Assembly: GCF_001659605.2 (NCBI RefSeq)
Contig: NC_035177.2
Coordinates: forward strand, 4,464,611-4,528,610
DNA length: 64,000 nt
Direction of reading: 5' to 3'
From: Manihot esculenta
Taxonomy: Eukaryota > Streptophyta > Magnoliopsida > Malpighiales > Euphorbiaceae
Both the position numbers and the translations under genes were made by a program. Under the pieces are notes generated by a model. That model was not told the DNA's origin. It ran no database searches and saw nothing but the letters and a program-made list of their open reading frames with translations. Within the stretch, counting starts at the first letter, position 1, and the number at the start of each line of letters is the position of its first letter. This document shows positions 45,976-55,750 of the stretch, one piece after another.

Positions 45976-47950
45976 GGCTATCAAAGCACCTGTACCAGAC
46001 AACTCCAACTGCAAACCTTCATTGATGAGCTCGAAGAACTGCCTCACTACTGGTCTCCTCTCTGCTAAAATGTGGGACAAATTGCCAAGTGATTTCCGGC
46101 TTAAGGCATCTGCCACAACATTCGCCTTACCCGGATGGTACTGAATCTTGCAATCATAGTCACTAAGCAGTTATACCCATCTTCTCTACCTCAGATTTAA
46201 CTCTCTCTGACTCAAGATGTACTGCAGGCTCTTATGATCTGTGAAGATCTCACATTTTACCTCATAAAGGTAGTGCCTCCACATCTTGAGTGCAAAGATT
46301 ACCACTGCCATCTCTAGGTCATGTGTGGGGTAATTCAACTCGTGTTTCTTCAGCTGTCTAGAAGCATAAGCAATCACCCTTTCATTCTGCATCAGCACAC
46401 AACCCAGTCCCACACGGGACGCATCACAGTACACTGAGAAGTCTTCATTACTAGATGGCAGAGCCAACACCGGTGCCGACGTCAACCTCTTCTTTAGCTC
46501 CTTAAAGCTCTCCTCACACTGGTCGGTCCACACAAACCTCTGGTTCTTCTTGGTCAATCTGGTCATGGGAGCTGCAATTTTTGAGAAGTCCTGAACGAAC
46601 CTCCTGTAGTAACCTGCCAAACCCAAGAAGCTCTTGATTTCTGTCACTATAGTGGGTCTAGGCCAGTTAGCTACGACTTCCACTTTCTTGGGGTCTACCT
46701 CGATTCCATTTTCTGACACCACATGCCCCAAGAATGAAATGCTCCTCAGCCAGAACTCACATTTGGAGAACTTGGCATACAAGTCATGTTCCCTCAAGGT
46801 CTGCAGAACTAACCTCAGATGATGGGCATGCTCCTCTGCATTCCTGGAATACACTAAGATATCATCTATGAAGACAATAACAAAGTGATCCAGGTACTGA
46901 CTGAAAACTCTGTTCATGAGATCCATGAATGCTGCAGGGGCATTGGTTAACCAGAACGGCATCACAAGGAACTCATAGTGCCCATATCTGGTCCTGAATG
47001 CTGTCTTCGGCACATCCTCTTCTATTATCCTCAGCTGATGGTACCCAGATCTCAGATCTATCTTGGAGAAACAACCTGCTCCTGCTAGCTGGTCGAATAG
47101 ATCGTCGATCCTTGGCAAATGGTACTTATTCTTGGTAGTGACTTTGTTCAACTGCCTGTAGTCGATACAAAGTCTAAGGGATCCATCTTTCTTTTTCACA
47201 AACAGCACTGGAGTACCCCAAGGTGAGGTACTCGGTCGGATGAAGCCCTTATCTACCAGCTCTTGCAACTGCTCCTTAACCTCTTTCAATTCTGCTGGTG
47301 CCATCCTGTAGGGAGGGATAGAGATCGGTCTGGTTCCAGGCATCAATTCAATTTCAAACTCTATCGCCCTAGCAGGTGGTAAACCTGGCAGCTCGTCTGG
47401 AAACACATCTAAAAACTCACTGACCACGGGCACTGAGGCGGGCTCTCTGACATGACTATCCAGCTCTCTCACATGAGCTAGAAAACCCTGAAAACCCCTC
47501 CTGAGCAGCTTACGAGCCTGTAGGGCTGATATCAAACCTCTAGGTGTACCCCTCCTGTCTCCTCTGAAGACAACCTCTGACCCATCCTGACATTTGAACC
47601 TGACTACCTTGTCTCTGCAATCCAAGGTAGCACCATGGGTAGATAGCCAATCCATCCCTAGAATGACGTTAAAATCTGTCAAATCTAGAACCACAAGGTC
47701 GGCAGAAAGGCATCTCCCTTCAATAAAAACTGGACTACACTGGCAGACTGACTCTGCCACTGACGGGTCACACTTGGGTCCACTGACCCATAGGGGACAC
47801 TAACCCAGAGACCATCAACCCCAACCTCTCGACGGCTCTCGGAGCAATGAAAGAATGCGATGCACCAGGGTCCATTAAGGCATAAACATCAGAACAACCA
47901 ATGATGAGATTACCTGATACCACTGTGTTTGATGCATTTGCCTCCTACTA
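45976..47950 (-). pseudogene. G1 protease, reverse transcriptase and RNase H
   Basis: The protease has DPGASHSF (about 47890), followed by a frameshift near 47800. The frame from 47760 to 46186 continues with [15 protein letters not shown], reverse transcriptase motifs [20 protein letters not shown] and FIDDILVYS, and RNase [15 protein letters not shown]. It stops at TAG (46186 region, after ELNLR), with a second stop TAA shortly after, then resumes [22 protein letters not shown]. The catalytic aspartates are intact, so inactivation is by stops and a shift. Confidence 0.88.
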
Positions 47951-49138
47951 TGTCATGGTGAAGATCCGTGCTGGAGCTGATGGACCTTCACCCCTGAAAC
48001 CCGCTGAAGAAGAGGCTGCCCCTCTCCCTCGGCCTCTGCCACTAGCCTGAGTCGCGGCTGGAGCTGCTGGCTGAGCCACACTACCAAAAGCTGTCTGCTG
48101 GAACTGTGCCACAAAAGCTGCTCTAGGACACTCCCGTGACATGTGCCCCTCCTGCCCACATCTGTAGCAGGCTGTCGTCCCAAACCGACATACTCCTTTG
48201 TGCGGCTTCCCACATTTCATACATACTGCATTATCTGCACCTGAGCTCGAGCCACTTTCTAATCCCAGACCGGACTTGATTTTGTTCCAGAACTTGTTCT
48301 TCTTTGACTTCTTGGTGGTATTGCTCCACCTCTTACTGCCAGAACTCAGAGAAGAAGGGTCTAATCTTCCCCCACCTAGGGTCTTGGAACCAGAAGGCTG
48401 TGCTACTGACTGCTTGACTTTCCCTTCGATGATTGCACTAGCCTCCATTCTCCGGGCCATATCCACTATGGCATGGAAACCCTCCCTCTCTGCTGACTGG
48501 ATCAAGGAGAAATACTTGGAATGGAGCCTCATGATATACCTCCTTGACTTATTTTGGTCAGTGTCCAGATTTTGCCCGGCAAACGGCAATAGCTCCAAAA
48601 ACTTGTCTATGTACTCATCCATACTCATCTCCTCTGTCTGCCTCAACTGCTCAAATTCAATCATCTTCAACTCCCTTGAACTGTCAGGGAAAGCCCATCA
48701 TGCAAACTCATTTGCAAACTCCTCCCATGATAGGCTATCCAACCTCAGGTTCACATAGTTTTTAAACCACTCTCGGGCCTTCTTGCATTTTAGCGTGAAC
48801 CCAGCCATCTGAATGGCCCTACTGTCATCAGCTCCTATCTCATCTGTAATCATCTTGACCCTCTCTAGGTACATAAACGGGTCATCACCTGTTTCAAACT
48901 GGGGAGCACCCAGCTTCATGTAATCGGTCATCTTGACCTTGCTCCCCCCAGATGAGCTAGGCTTAGGCACTTGGGTTTCTGGTTCTGCTGGTAGTGGAGG
49001 AGGTGCAGCATCCCCCAGGGTAGGGTTTGTTGTACCTGGGTAGAAAGATGGGGGTGGGTACATAGGGTACTGTAGGTAAAAAGGTGGGTATGGCATGTGG
49101 GAGTGGTAAGGGCTAAAGTTAGGGTAATCCGACATACC
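47948..49138 (-). pseudogene. G1 gag, C-terminal part
   Basis: From SDYPNFSPYHSHMPYPPFY the frame runs through a proline-rich part and VKMITDEIGADDSRAIQMAGF. It stops at TGA (48698-48700), then resumes with the retrotransposon gag core (EMSMDEYIDKFLELLPFAG) and the zinc knuckle CYRCGQEGHMSRECP, ending at TAG after ARIFTMT. In G2 the codon at that last place is CAG. The N-terminal part lies at 59421-59035, separated by G2. Confidence 0.88.
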
Positions 49139-51605
49139 TGTAATACCCGGCTAGATTCAGACATCGGAATTCCTACCGTCCGGTGAAATTCGAAGATGTA
49201 AGAGGTATCTAGAAGGGTAAGAGAAATGTTTTCTTAAATATTTTAAGTGTTTGAAGGTTTTAAGTAAGAAAGGATTTGAGTTTTAAAGAGAAAAGACCAA
49301 GGTGGCAAAGTGCAGGTTCGGCCGCCGAAGGTAAAGTTCGGCCGCCGAAAGTGTTCTAGTTTCGGCTTCCGAAGGTCATGATCGGCCCCCGAACGTTGCA
49401 TGGTTTTGCATGCAGGTTTGGCTGCCGAAGGTGAGTCGGTCAACCCTCTATATCAGTGCCTCCAGTCGGTGAAATGGATAAGGATTGCCTTCTTTTCACT
49501 TCCTGAGGTGAGGCCACGTCTCCATGAGTCATCCTCATGGTTTTATCAAAGTTTTAAAGTGTTTTGTTGTGGTTTTGAAGGTTTTGAGTGCAAAAGCTTA
49601 GTTTTGAGGTTTGGTGAGTTTGAAGAGGAGTTTCTCCATATTGTTGAGTTCAGATCATTCCGCTTCTTGTTATCAAGAGGTAAGTGAAGATTCTGAGCTT
49701 CTTATGAGGATTTATAGAGGTTTTATGGAGGTTTTGGGTAGAGATGCATGTTTAGGTTTAAAAGTATGTTTTTGGTGTTTTGATGATGAAAGCTTGTAGC
49801 TGTGTTCTGTTTGTTGTTTTTGTTGGGGTTTTAAGTTAGTTTTGGACCCCTTTGTGCATGTACTTGAGTATATGGGTGTTGAGGAGTTATGATATGCATG
49901 TGGAAGTTTTGGAATGGTTTGGGAGGCTGGTTGCTGTCGTGGGTGAGTTCTGGATGAACTCAAGTTCGGCAGCCGAAGGTACATTCGGCCGCCGAACCCT
50001 TGAAGAGGTGGCTTCGGCTGCCACAGCTTGCCCCCGAGAGGTTTTGAGGTTCGGCTCTGGAAGGGGGATTCGGCCGCCGAAGGTGCCGCCGAAGGTTAGA
50101 GACTTTCATCTCTGGAGTAAGTTTTAGCCCCCGAACCGTGCCCCCGAAAGGGTTCGGCAGCCGAAAGTAGAGATTCGGCCGCCGAAGGTGCTTGAGTTTC
50201 GGCTCTGGAAAGGACATTCGGCCGCCGAATCTGCCGCCGAAAGTGTTATGTCCAGCCTTCCTTTGCTTGTTTTGCCTACATGTTTTGAGATTGTTCTAGA
50301 GGGGTTTTGGGGAGTTGTTTATCAGCTGTATAGCATATGTTTCGTGCCTCATTTGTGTCCTCCATTGTAGGATTGGACCCGAGGAACCGAGGTGTTTAGC
50401 AGTAGTAGCTGCTTCAGAGTTAGAGGTAGCCCAGAGTTAGCCAAGCAGTGACTACAGGTGAGTGGAACTAAACTTCATATTTGATCTTGAGAAATGACAC
50501 AGTTCTAGCATGATCCATGCATCATAAAATGCCATGTTATGTATGTATTAGGTTGTATTGCATTAGAATCCACGAATATGATGCATTGCATAAGATGATA
50601 TTTGTGTGGATGAATGTTGGATGATCCTTAGCCCTTGATATGAGCAGAGATACTATGAGATCAGATGAGATATGGCATGAGATAGCCATACCAGGTCGCT
50701 CCTGGATAGGCCAGGTCGCTCCTGGTACTATGAGTTAGACAGTCAGCCTGTCAGATCAGAGCAGAGAAGACCAGGTGAGGCCTAATCGCCCCTGGCATAG
50801 TTGGACATGTTATGATGTCAGACAGTTAAGAGAAGTCCAGGTGAGGCCTAATCGCCCCTGGCGCAGTTGGACATACTACTATGTATGTAGAGGGCTATGG
50901 TGACAAGTTCATTCTTGAGATGTTATGTTTGTGATGTGATGCATTCCATGAGAGCATGTAATGAATGAATTGTTTTATTGTTCCTCCTCACTGGGCTATA
51001 GAGCTCATCCCACTCCCTTAACCCCAGTTTTGCAGGTTCCGAGATAGCTGTGGGAAGTCAAAGTCAGCAAGCGTAAAGAAAGATATGCATGAATGTATGT
51101 TTGTAATAGCATAGTGGACATGATGTAATTAAAGGATTAGTTGTAATTTAAGGTATATATATGTACTGTCATATACTGGATAGACTTGTGCTTTCCCTAG
51201 TGTCTTTGCTTTAGTGTGATGTATGATTAATTCCTTATACATGAATCCTGTTTTATGTTTCTTGATGAGAAATGTGTGTATCAGGCTTAATGTATGGCTT
51301 TGATGAGATACCAGTGGTTTGTGTTACAGATTAAAAGGGTTTCAATCCCTTGACCTCACAGCAGATAGTAGTCACTGGTATAGGCCCTGAGGGCCATTTC
51401 AGATTGGCATATCTGAGTAGCAGTAGTTAAGCCTATAGAGTTTAACAGGATTGTTGAGTATTTTTTATCATGTATGGGATTTATCAGGCACACAGAGAGT
51501 ATAGTTGGCTTGCTACGGGTCCCGGCGGCCTTAAGCCGATCTGGATCCTAGTGCCAGTGATGGTTCGGACCGTTACAGAGGGGTACCGGTTTTCGGGTCG
51601 TTACA
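49139..51605 (+). repeat. G2 5' LTR (2467 bp)
   Basis: It has TGTAATACCC...GTCGTTACA ends. It includes two palindrome clusters (49314-49435 and 49961-50246), a conserved GTAAGT site at 49680, and a repeat block (50690-50880) with CCAGGTCGCTCCTGG and two long units of the CCAGGTGAGGCCTAATCGCCCCTGG type. Confidence 0.93.
49314..49435. promoter_or_regulatory. TTCGGC/GCCGAA palindrome cluster, upstream of G2 start region
   Basis: Two exact TTCGGCCGCCGAA copies and three altered copies (TTTCGGCTTCCGAA, ATCGGCCCCCGAAC, TTTGGCTGCCGAAG) lie 30-140 bases before a TATA-like TCTATATCAG (49449). Similar clusters stand at the same place in G1, G3, G4 and the LTR at 34209. A role in transcription is inferred from position only. 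Confidence 0.55.
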
Positions 51606-51904
51606 GATTGGTATCAGAGCATAGGGCCTCAAAAGTACGGTGTGTTGAGCGTCTTTGTTCAAGGATAAGAGATATCCCACATCGGAAAGAGGTGTTGTCT
51701 TATATACCTTATATAGGAGGGTAAGCACAATAGGGAAAATCATGTCCACTAGGATAGGATGTGGAGTCCTGTCTTGCATGCTGATGTGAAATGCCATGAT
51801 GAGCTGCATGTGCATTATTGATATGTGCTTTATATGTGTTGTGGATTCATGTGGTCTCACATGGATCATTTGCTAATCTGTTTGTGTGATGTTGTGCTTG
51901 TCAG
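49680..51904 (+). other. Candidate leader intron of G2 (removes the primer site)
   Basis: A strong donor CAAGAG/GTAAGT lies at 49680 and an acceptor TTGTGCTTGTCAG ends at 51904, eight bases before the gag ATG. Equivalent sites are found in G3 (61507 and 63440), and donor sites in G4 and the LTR at 34209. The interval includes much of the LTR, the primer site and the USE/TATA pair. Splicing is not shown by DNA alone. Confidence 0.45.
51674..51717 (+). promoter_or_regulatory. USE and TATA pair in the G2 leader
   Basis: ATCCCACATCG (51674-51684) matches the plant U-snRNA upstream element exactly. TTATATAGG begins at 51709, 24 bases later; an earlier TATATA at 51701 gives a shorter gap. It lies 55 bases after the primer site. 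Confidence 0.6.
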
Positions 51905-51911
51905 AGGCAGG

Positions 51912-53288
51912 ATGAGAGGAACTCGTCGATCTGCTAGATTGACTGGAGCTCCGCCAGAGGATGAGGACATGGATGCCCATCTTCCTGTTCTGCAAAGGGC
52001 AACATCAGATAGCTTAAGCAGAGAAGGTACATCAAGGGACCCTAGAAGGTCTGTTGATAAGAGTAGAAGGGAAGTTGTTCAGAGTGGTAGGTCAGGGGAT
52101 ATGAGGGAAGTAGGGGAGGATGAGCAGAGCAGAGATATGTTAGGAGTAGATATGGGTGAGTCCCACGGAGGCACTCAGGCCTCGAGGTTTGTTCCACCTC
52201 AGTATCCACCCTACCCGTGGGGGGCAGAGTACCTGATGGGTGGTACATCAGAGTTTCCTAGGTATCACCCATATCCCACCTTTATGCCCTATCCTTCCTT
52301 TTACCCGCCATATCCACCGCCACATCCACAGTATACCATGTTTCCACCCTTCTTTGGTTATCCAAGTTCAGTAAACCCTAACCCAGGGCAAGTTGCACCT
52401 CCTCCACCACCAGTAGAACTAGTAATCCCAGTTGTCCAAACACCTAAGCTTAGTTCGCCTGGAGAAAGTATGGTGCAGCTGACACATTATTTGAGGTTGG
52501 ATGTTCCCACATTTGAGACTGGTGATGACCCTGTTGAGTATCTTAGAATGGTCAAGATGATAACTGATGAGTTGGGAGTCAGTGAGAGTAGAGCCATTCA
52601 GATGGCAGGGGTCACATTGAAATGTGAGAAGGCAAGGGAATGGTTCAACCAGTATGTGGACCCGAGGGTAGAAAGCTTATCCTGGGAGCAGTTTGCTACA
52701 GAGTTTGCCGGATGGGCTTTTCCAGATAGCTCAAGGGAGAGTTTCCATGATATAGTAGATATGGCACAGAAGATAGAGGTTAGTGCCAAACTTACAGGGA
52801 CAAGTGATGTTAATCTCTCCCTTCTGCATGAGGCTGGTACAAAGAGTAAGAAGGGAGGCAGAGGCCTCAGAAAAGCAAAGAAGAACAAGTTCTGGAAGCA
52901 GATAAAGTCTGGTTTGGGAATAGGTGAGGGATCGAGTTTTGGTTTGAACAACTCTAAATGTCCAAGGTGCGGTAGGCCGCACAAGGGAGTCTGTCTAGTA
53001 GGGACAACAGCATGTTTCAGGTGCGGACAGGAGGGGCACATAGCATGTGAGTGTTCCACCGCGACTTTGATAACACAGTCCCAGCAGACAGCCTCAGATA
53101 GAGTGGCTCAGCCAGGAGCTCTAGCCATGGCACTGGGCAGAGGCAGAGGGAGCGAGATTACTCCTTCTTCCACAGATTCCCCAGGTGAAGGTCCATTAGT
53201 ACCAGCACGGATCTTCACTTTGACACAGCAGGAGGCTCACACATCGGGCATGGCGGTGACAGGTACTTTTCACTTCCATATGTTTTGA
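51912..53288 (+). CDS. G2 gag, 458 aa, with in-frame internal deletion
   Basis: I choose ATG 51912 because MRGTRRSARLTGAPPEDE matches the starts of G1 and G3 gag; the frame extends further upstream without support. It has a proline/tyrosine-rich part, then VKMITDELGVSESRAIQMAGV, and a zinc knuckle CFRCGQEGHIACEC. Compared with G1 it passes directly from GWAFPDSSRE to SFHDIVDMAQKIEVSAK. It thus lacks about 60 residues of the gag core (the EMSMDEYIDKFLELLPFAG part) without losing the frame. The remaining 1.38 kb is free of stops, unlike pol. Confidence 0.88.
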   Translation: MRGTRRSARLTGAPPEDEDMDAHLPVLQRATSDSLSREGTSRDPRRSVDKSRREVVQSGRSGDMREVGEDEQSRDMLGVDMGESHGGTQASRFVPPQYPPYPWGAEYLMGGTSEFPRYHPYPTFMPYPSFYPPYPPPHPQYTMFPPFFGYPSSVNPNPGQVAPPPPPVELVIPVVQTPKLSSPGESMVQLTHYLRLDVPTFETGDDPVEYLRMVKMITDELGVSESRAIQMAGVTLKCEKAREWFNQYVDPRVESLSWEQFATEFAGWAFPDSSRESFHDIVDMAQKIEVSAKLTGTSDVNLSLLHEAGTKSKKGGRGLRKAKKNKFWKQIKSGLGIGEGSSFGLNNSKCPRCGRPHKGVCLVGTTACFRCGQEGHIACECSTATLITQSQQTASDRVAQPGALAMALGRGRGSEITPSSTDSPGEGPLVPARIFTLTQQEAHTSGMAVTGTFHFHMF

Positions 53289-55740
53289 TGTGTTTGCTAT
53301 TAGAGATGTTTCACTTTCCTTAGTGCCTTGAGAGCCATAGAGAGTAGGGGTTTGATAGCTTCTGGGATTAGAATGTCCTCTTTGGGTCAATAGCCCCAAG
53401 TGTGATCCATCAGCGGCAGAGTTAGTCTGCCAGTTGAGTTCAGTGCGAGTTGTGAGTAGGTGCCTTCCAGCTGACCTAGTGGTTCTAGAGTGATTGTTTG
53501 ACGTCATTCTAGGGGTGGATGGGCTAGCTACTCATAGTAGAGACAGAGTAGTCAGGCTTAGAGATCAGGGTGGATCACAAGTAGTTTGTTGAGGGGACAG
53601 TGTAGAGATGCCTGGAATTTGATATCAGCCCTATAGGCTCTTAAACTGTTTAGGAGAGGTTATCAGAGGTTTCTTGCTTGTGTCAGAGAACATAGCAGTT
53701 AGTCAGATCAAGAGGAGAACCAGTTGTAGTGCCCACAGCCAGAGAACAGTTGTAGATGGTGTTCCAAACAAGCCGTCAGGTTTACCACCTGCTAAAAGAA
53801 TGGAATGGGATATAGGAATGGTACCTAGACCCAGAACCATTCCTAGTCTTCTCTGCAGGATGGCACCAGTAAAGTGAGAGGTGAAAGCCAATGAGTAAGT
53901 AACTAGCGTTAGGAAGTCAGGAAAGAGCTCAAGAGTATTACAAGTCTAGATAGAGTGAGATTAATCTTCTCATCTCATAGTATAAAGAGAAAGTAACAGA
54001 GAATAAGAAGAGTAAGTGAGATAGCTCAAAGTAAGAGAAAAAGAGAAAAGAAGAAAGACTACGCTTAGAAAGAGGATAGAACCAGTCTGGGAATAGGTGG
54101 TAATTGAGGCAGAGAAAAGGGTCAGTCTTTTCTTCAGTAGATTCCTGAGGGAAGTTCCGTAACCTTTAGCTTGGATCTTCACCCTGACTCAGTAGTAGGC
54201 TATCACATCGAACATGGTGACGTCAGGTACGTTCACTTGTGCATGTTCGGACGTGTATGCTATTTGTTTTGGAACCCGAGTGTTTCTCTTTCCTTTTTGC
54301 TTAGTGAGCTGTTGATAGAGTGGGTTTGATGACTTCTGGGCTTAGAGTGTTTTCCTTGGGTCAGTGGACCTAAGTGTGATCCATCTGAGACAGAGTCAGT
54401 CTGTCGGTTCAGTTCAGAGTTTGTTGAGAGTAGATGCAATCCAGCTGACCTTATGGTTCTAGAGTTGACTGGTGATGTCAATCTAGGGCGGATTGGCTAA
54501 CTACTCATAGTACTACCTGTGTCTACAGAGACAAGGTAGGAGAGTTCAGAGTTCAGAGGCTAAGATGGATCAGAGGGAGTCCTTTAGGGGGACAGTATAG
54601 GGGTGCCTCGAAGTTAATGTCAGCCCATTAGGCTCAGAGTTTACACAGGAAAGTTTGTCAGAGGGTTCTAGCTCTTGTGAGCGAGTTTAGTAGTCAGATC
54701 AGGGAATCAGCCTCAATGCCCGTTGCTAGTGAATTCTAGATGTTTTTCCCAGACGAGCTGTCAGGTTTACCATCTGTTAGGGAGTCAGAGTTTGGAATAT
54801 AAATGGTATCTGGACGCGGAACCATTTCTTTCCTTCTACCCTACAGGATGGCACCTGCAAAAAGAGAATAGTCAGAGTAGTATATAGAAGCTTGGTAGAT
54901 AAAGGTTATCTCTGACCTAGTACCTCACCCTGGAATGTTCCAGTGTTAGTGTGAGAAACGAAGGATGAAACCTTGAGATTTTGTAACGACTGTGAACAGT
55001 TCAAAAAAATCACTACCAAGGAAAGGTGTTCCCATACAGAATGGATGATCTATAAGAACAGCTAGTAGAAACTGGTTATTTTCCATGATAGATCTGAAAT
55101 TCGGGAACTATATGTCAAAAGTTAGAGAAAAGTCAGTGTAGCAGTTGAATAGAGATGAGATCTTTATTGATCAAAAGGAGTTTATAGTGAAGAGTCTAAA
55201 ACAGAGGTAAGGGGTAAAACTGCTCAGCGACTCTGAGTATCCAAAACAGTATCTACTGGGCGAGGCAGATGAGATGTTAACTGCCCTCAGTTAGAAGTCG
55301 CTTACCAGTTTATCCTATAAGAACAAGTGTTACTCTAGACTGATGATCGGTTGGATCAGCTGGCTGTTGTTTATGACGTCTCCAGTATGTGGTAAGCCGT
55401 TGAGGGGTGAAAGATAAAAGGTGAAATGGTTTCCTTATTTCTTTTGTTCTGGAGTGGTGTTGGAGCCAATAGAGGTTCTGTATGAACCAGAGGTGGAGAT
55501 CGTAGGAAATCTCACCTGTATAGCATAGTTAGAACGGATTATACACATTCAGCTCGCGGAATAAAAGAATAGAAAGATCTGAGAAGAGCAATCCCTTAGA
55601 ATCACCCCAAGAGTGTAGTATAGATAGGAGACCCAGGAGTTCTTACTCCAGCGATATCTGTGTTTCTCTTTGGAGGGCAGATTTCAGCTTCGTTGTTTAT
55701 TTGTTTGTTGTGTGAACATTCGGGACGAATGTTCTTAAAG
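53289..55740 (+). pseudogene. G2 pol shreds and duplicated gag-protease segment
   Basis: Protease-like CDPSAAELVCQLSSV with ILGVDGLATH occurs near 53400-53560 and again, altered, near 54360-54500. Gag-like text preceding the second copy (54040-54240) shows a tandem duplication of a gag-end to protease unit. Reverse transcriptase shreds (NKVTTK, FSMIDLKFGNY) lie near 54990-55130, and a chromodomain-like EPEVEIVGNLT near 55490. Most of reverse transcriptase, RNase H and integrase is missing, and stops are common. Confidence 0.75.
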
Positions 55741-55750
55741 GGGGGAAGAA

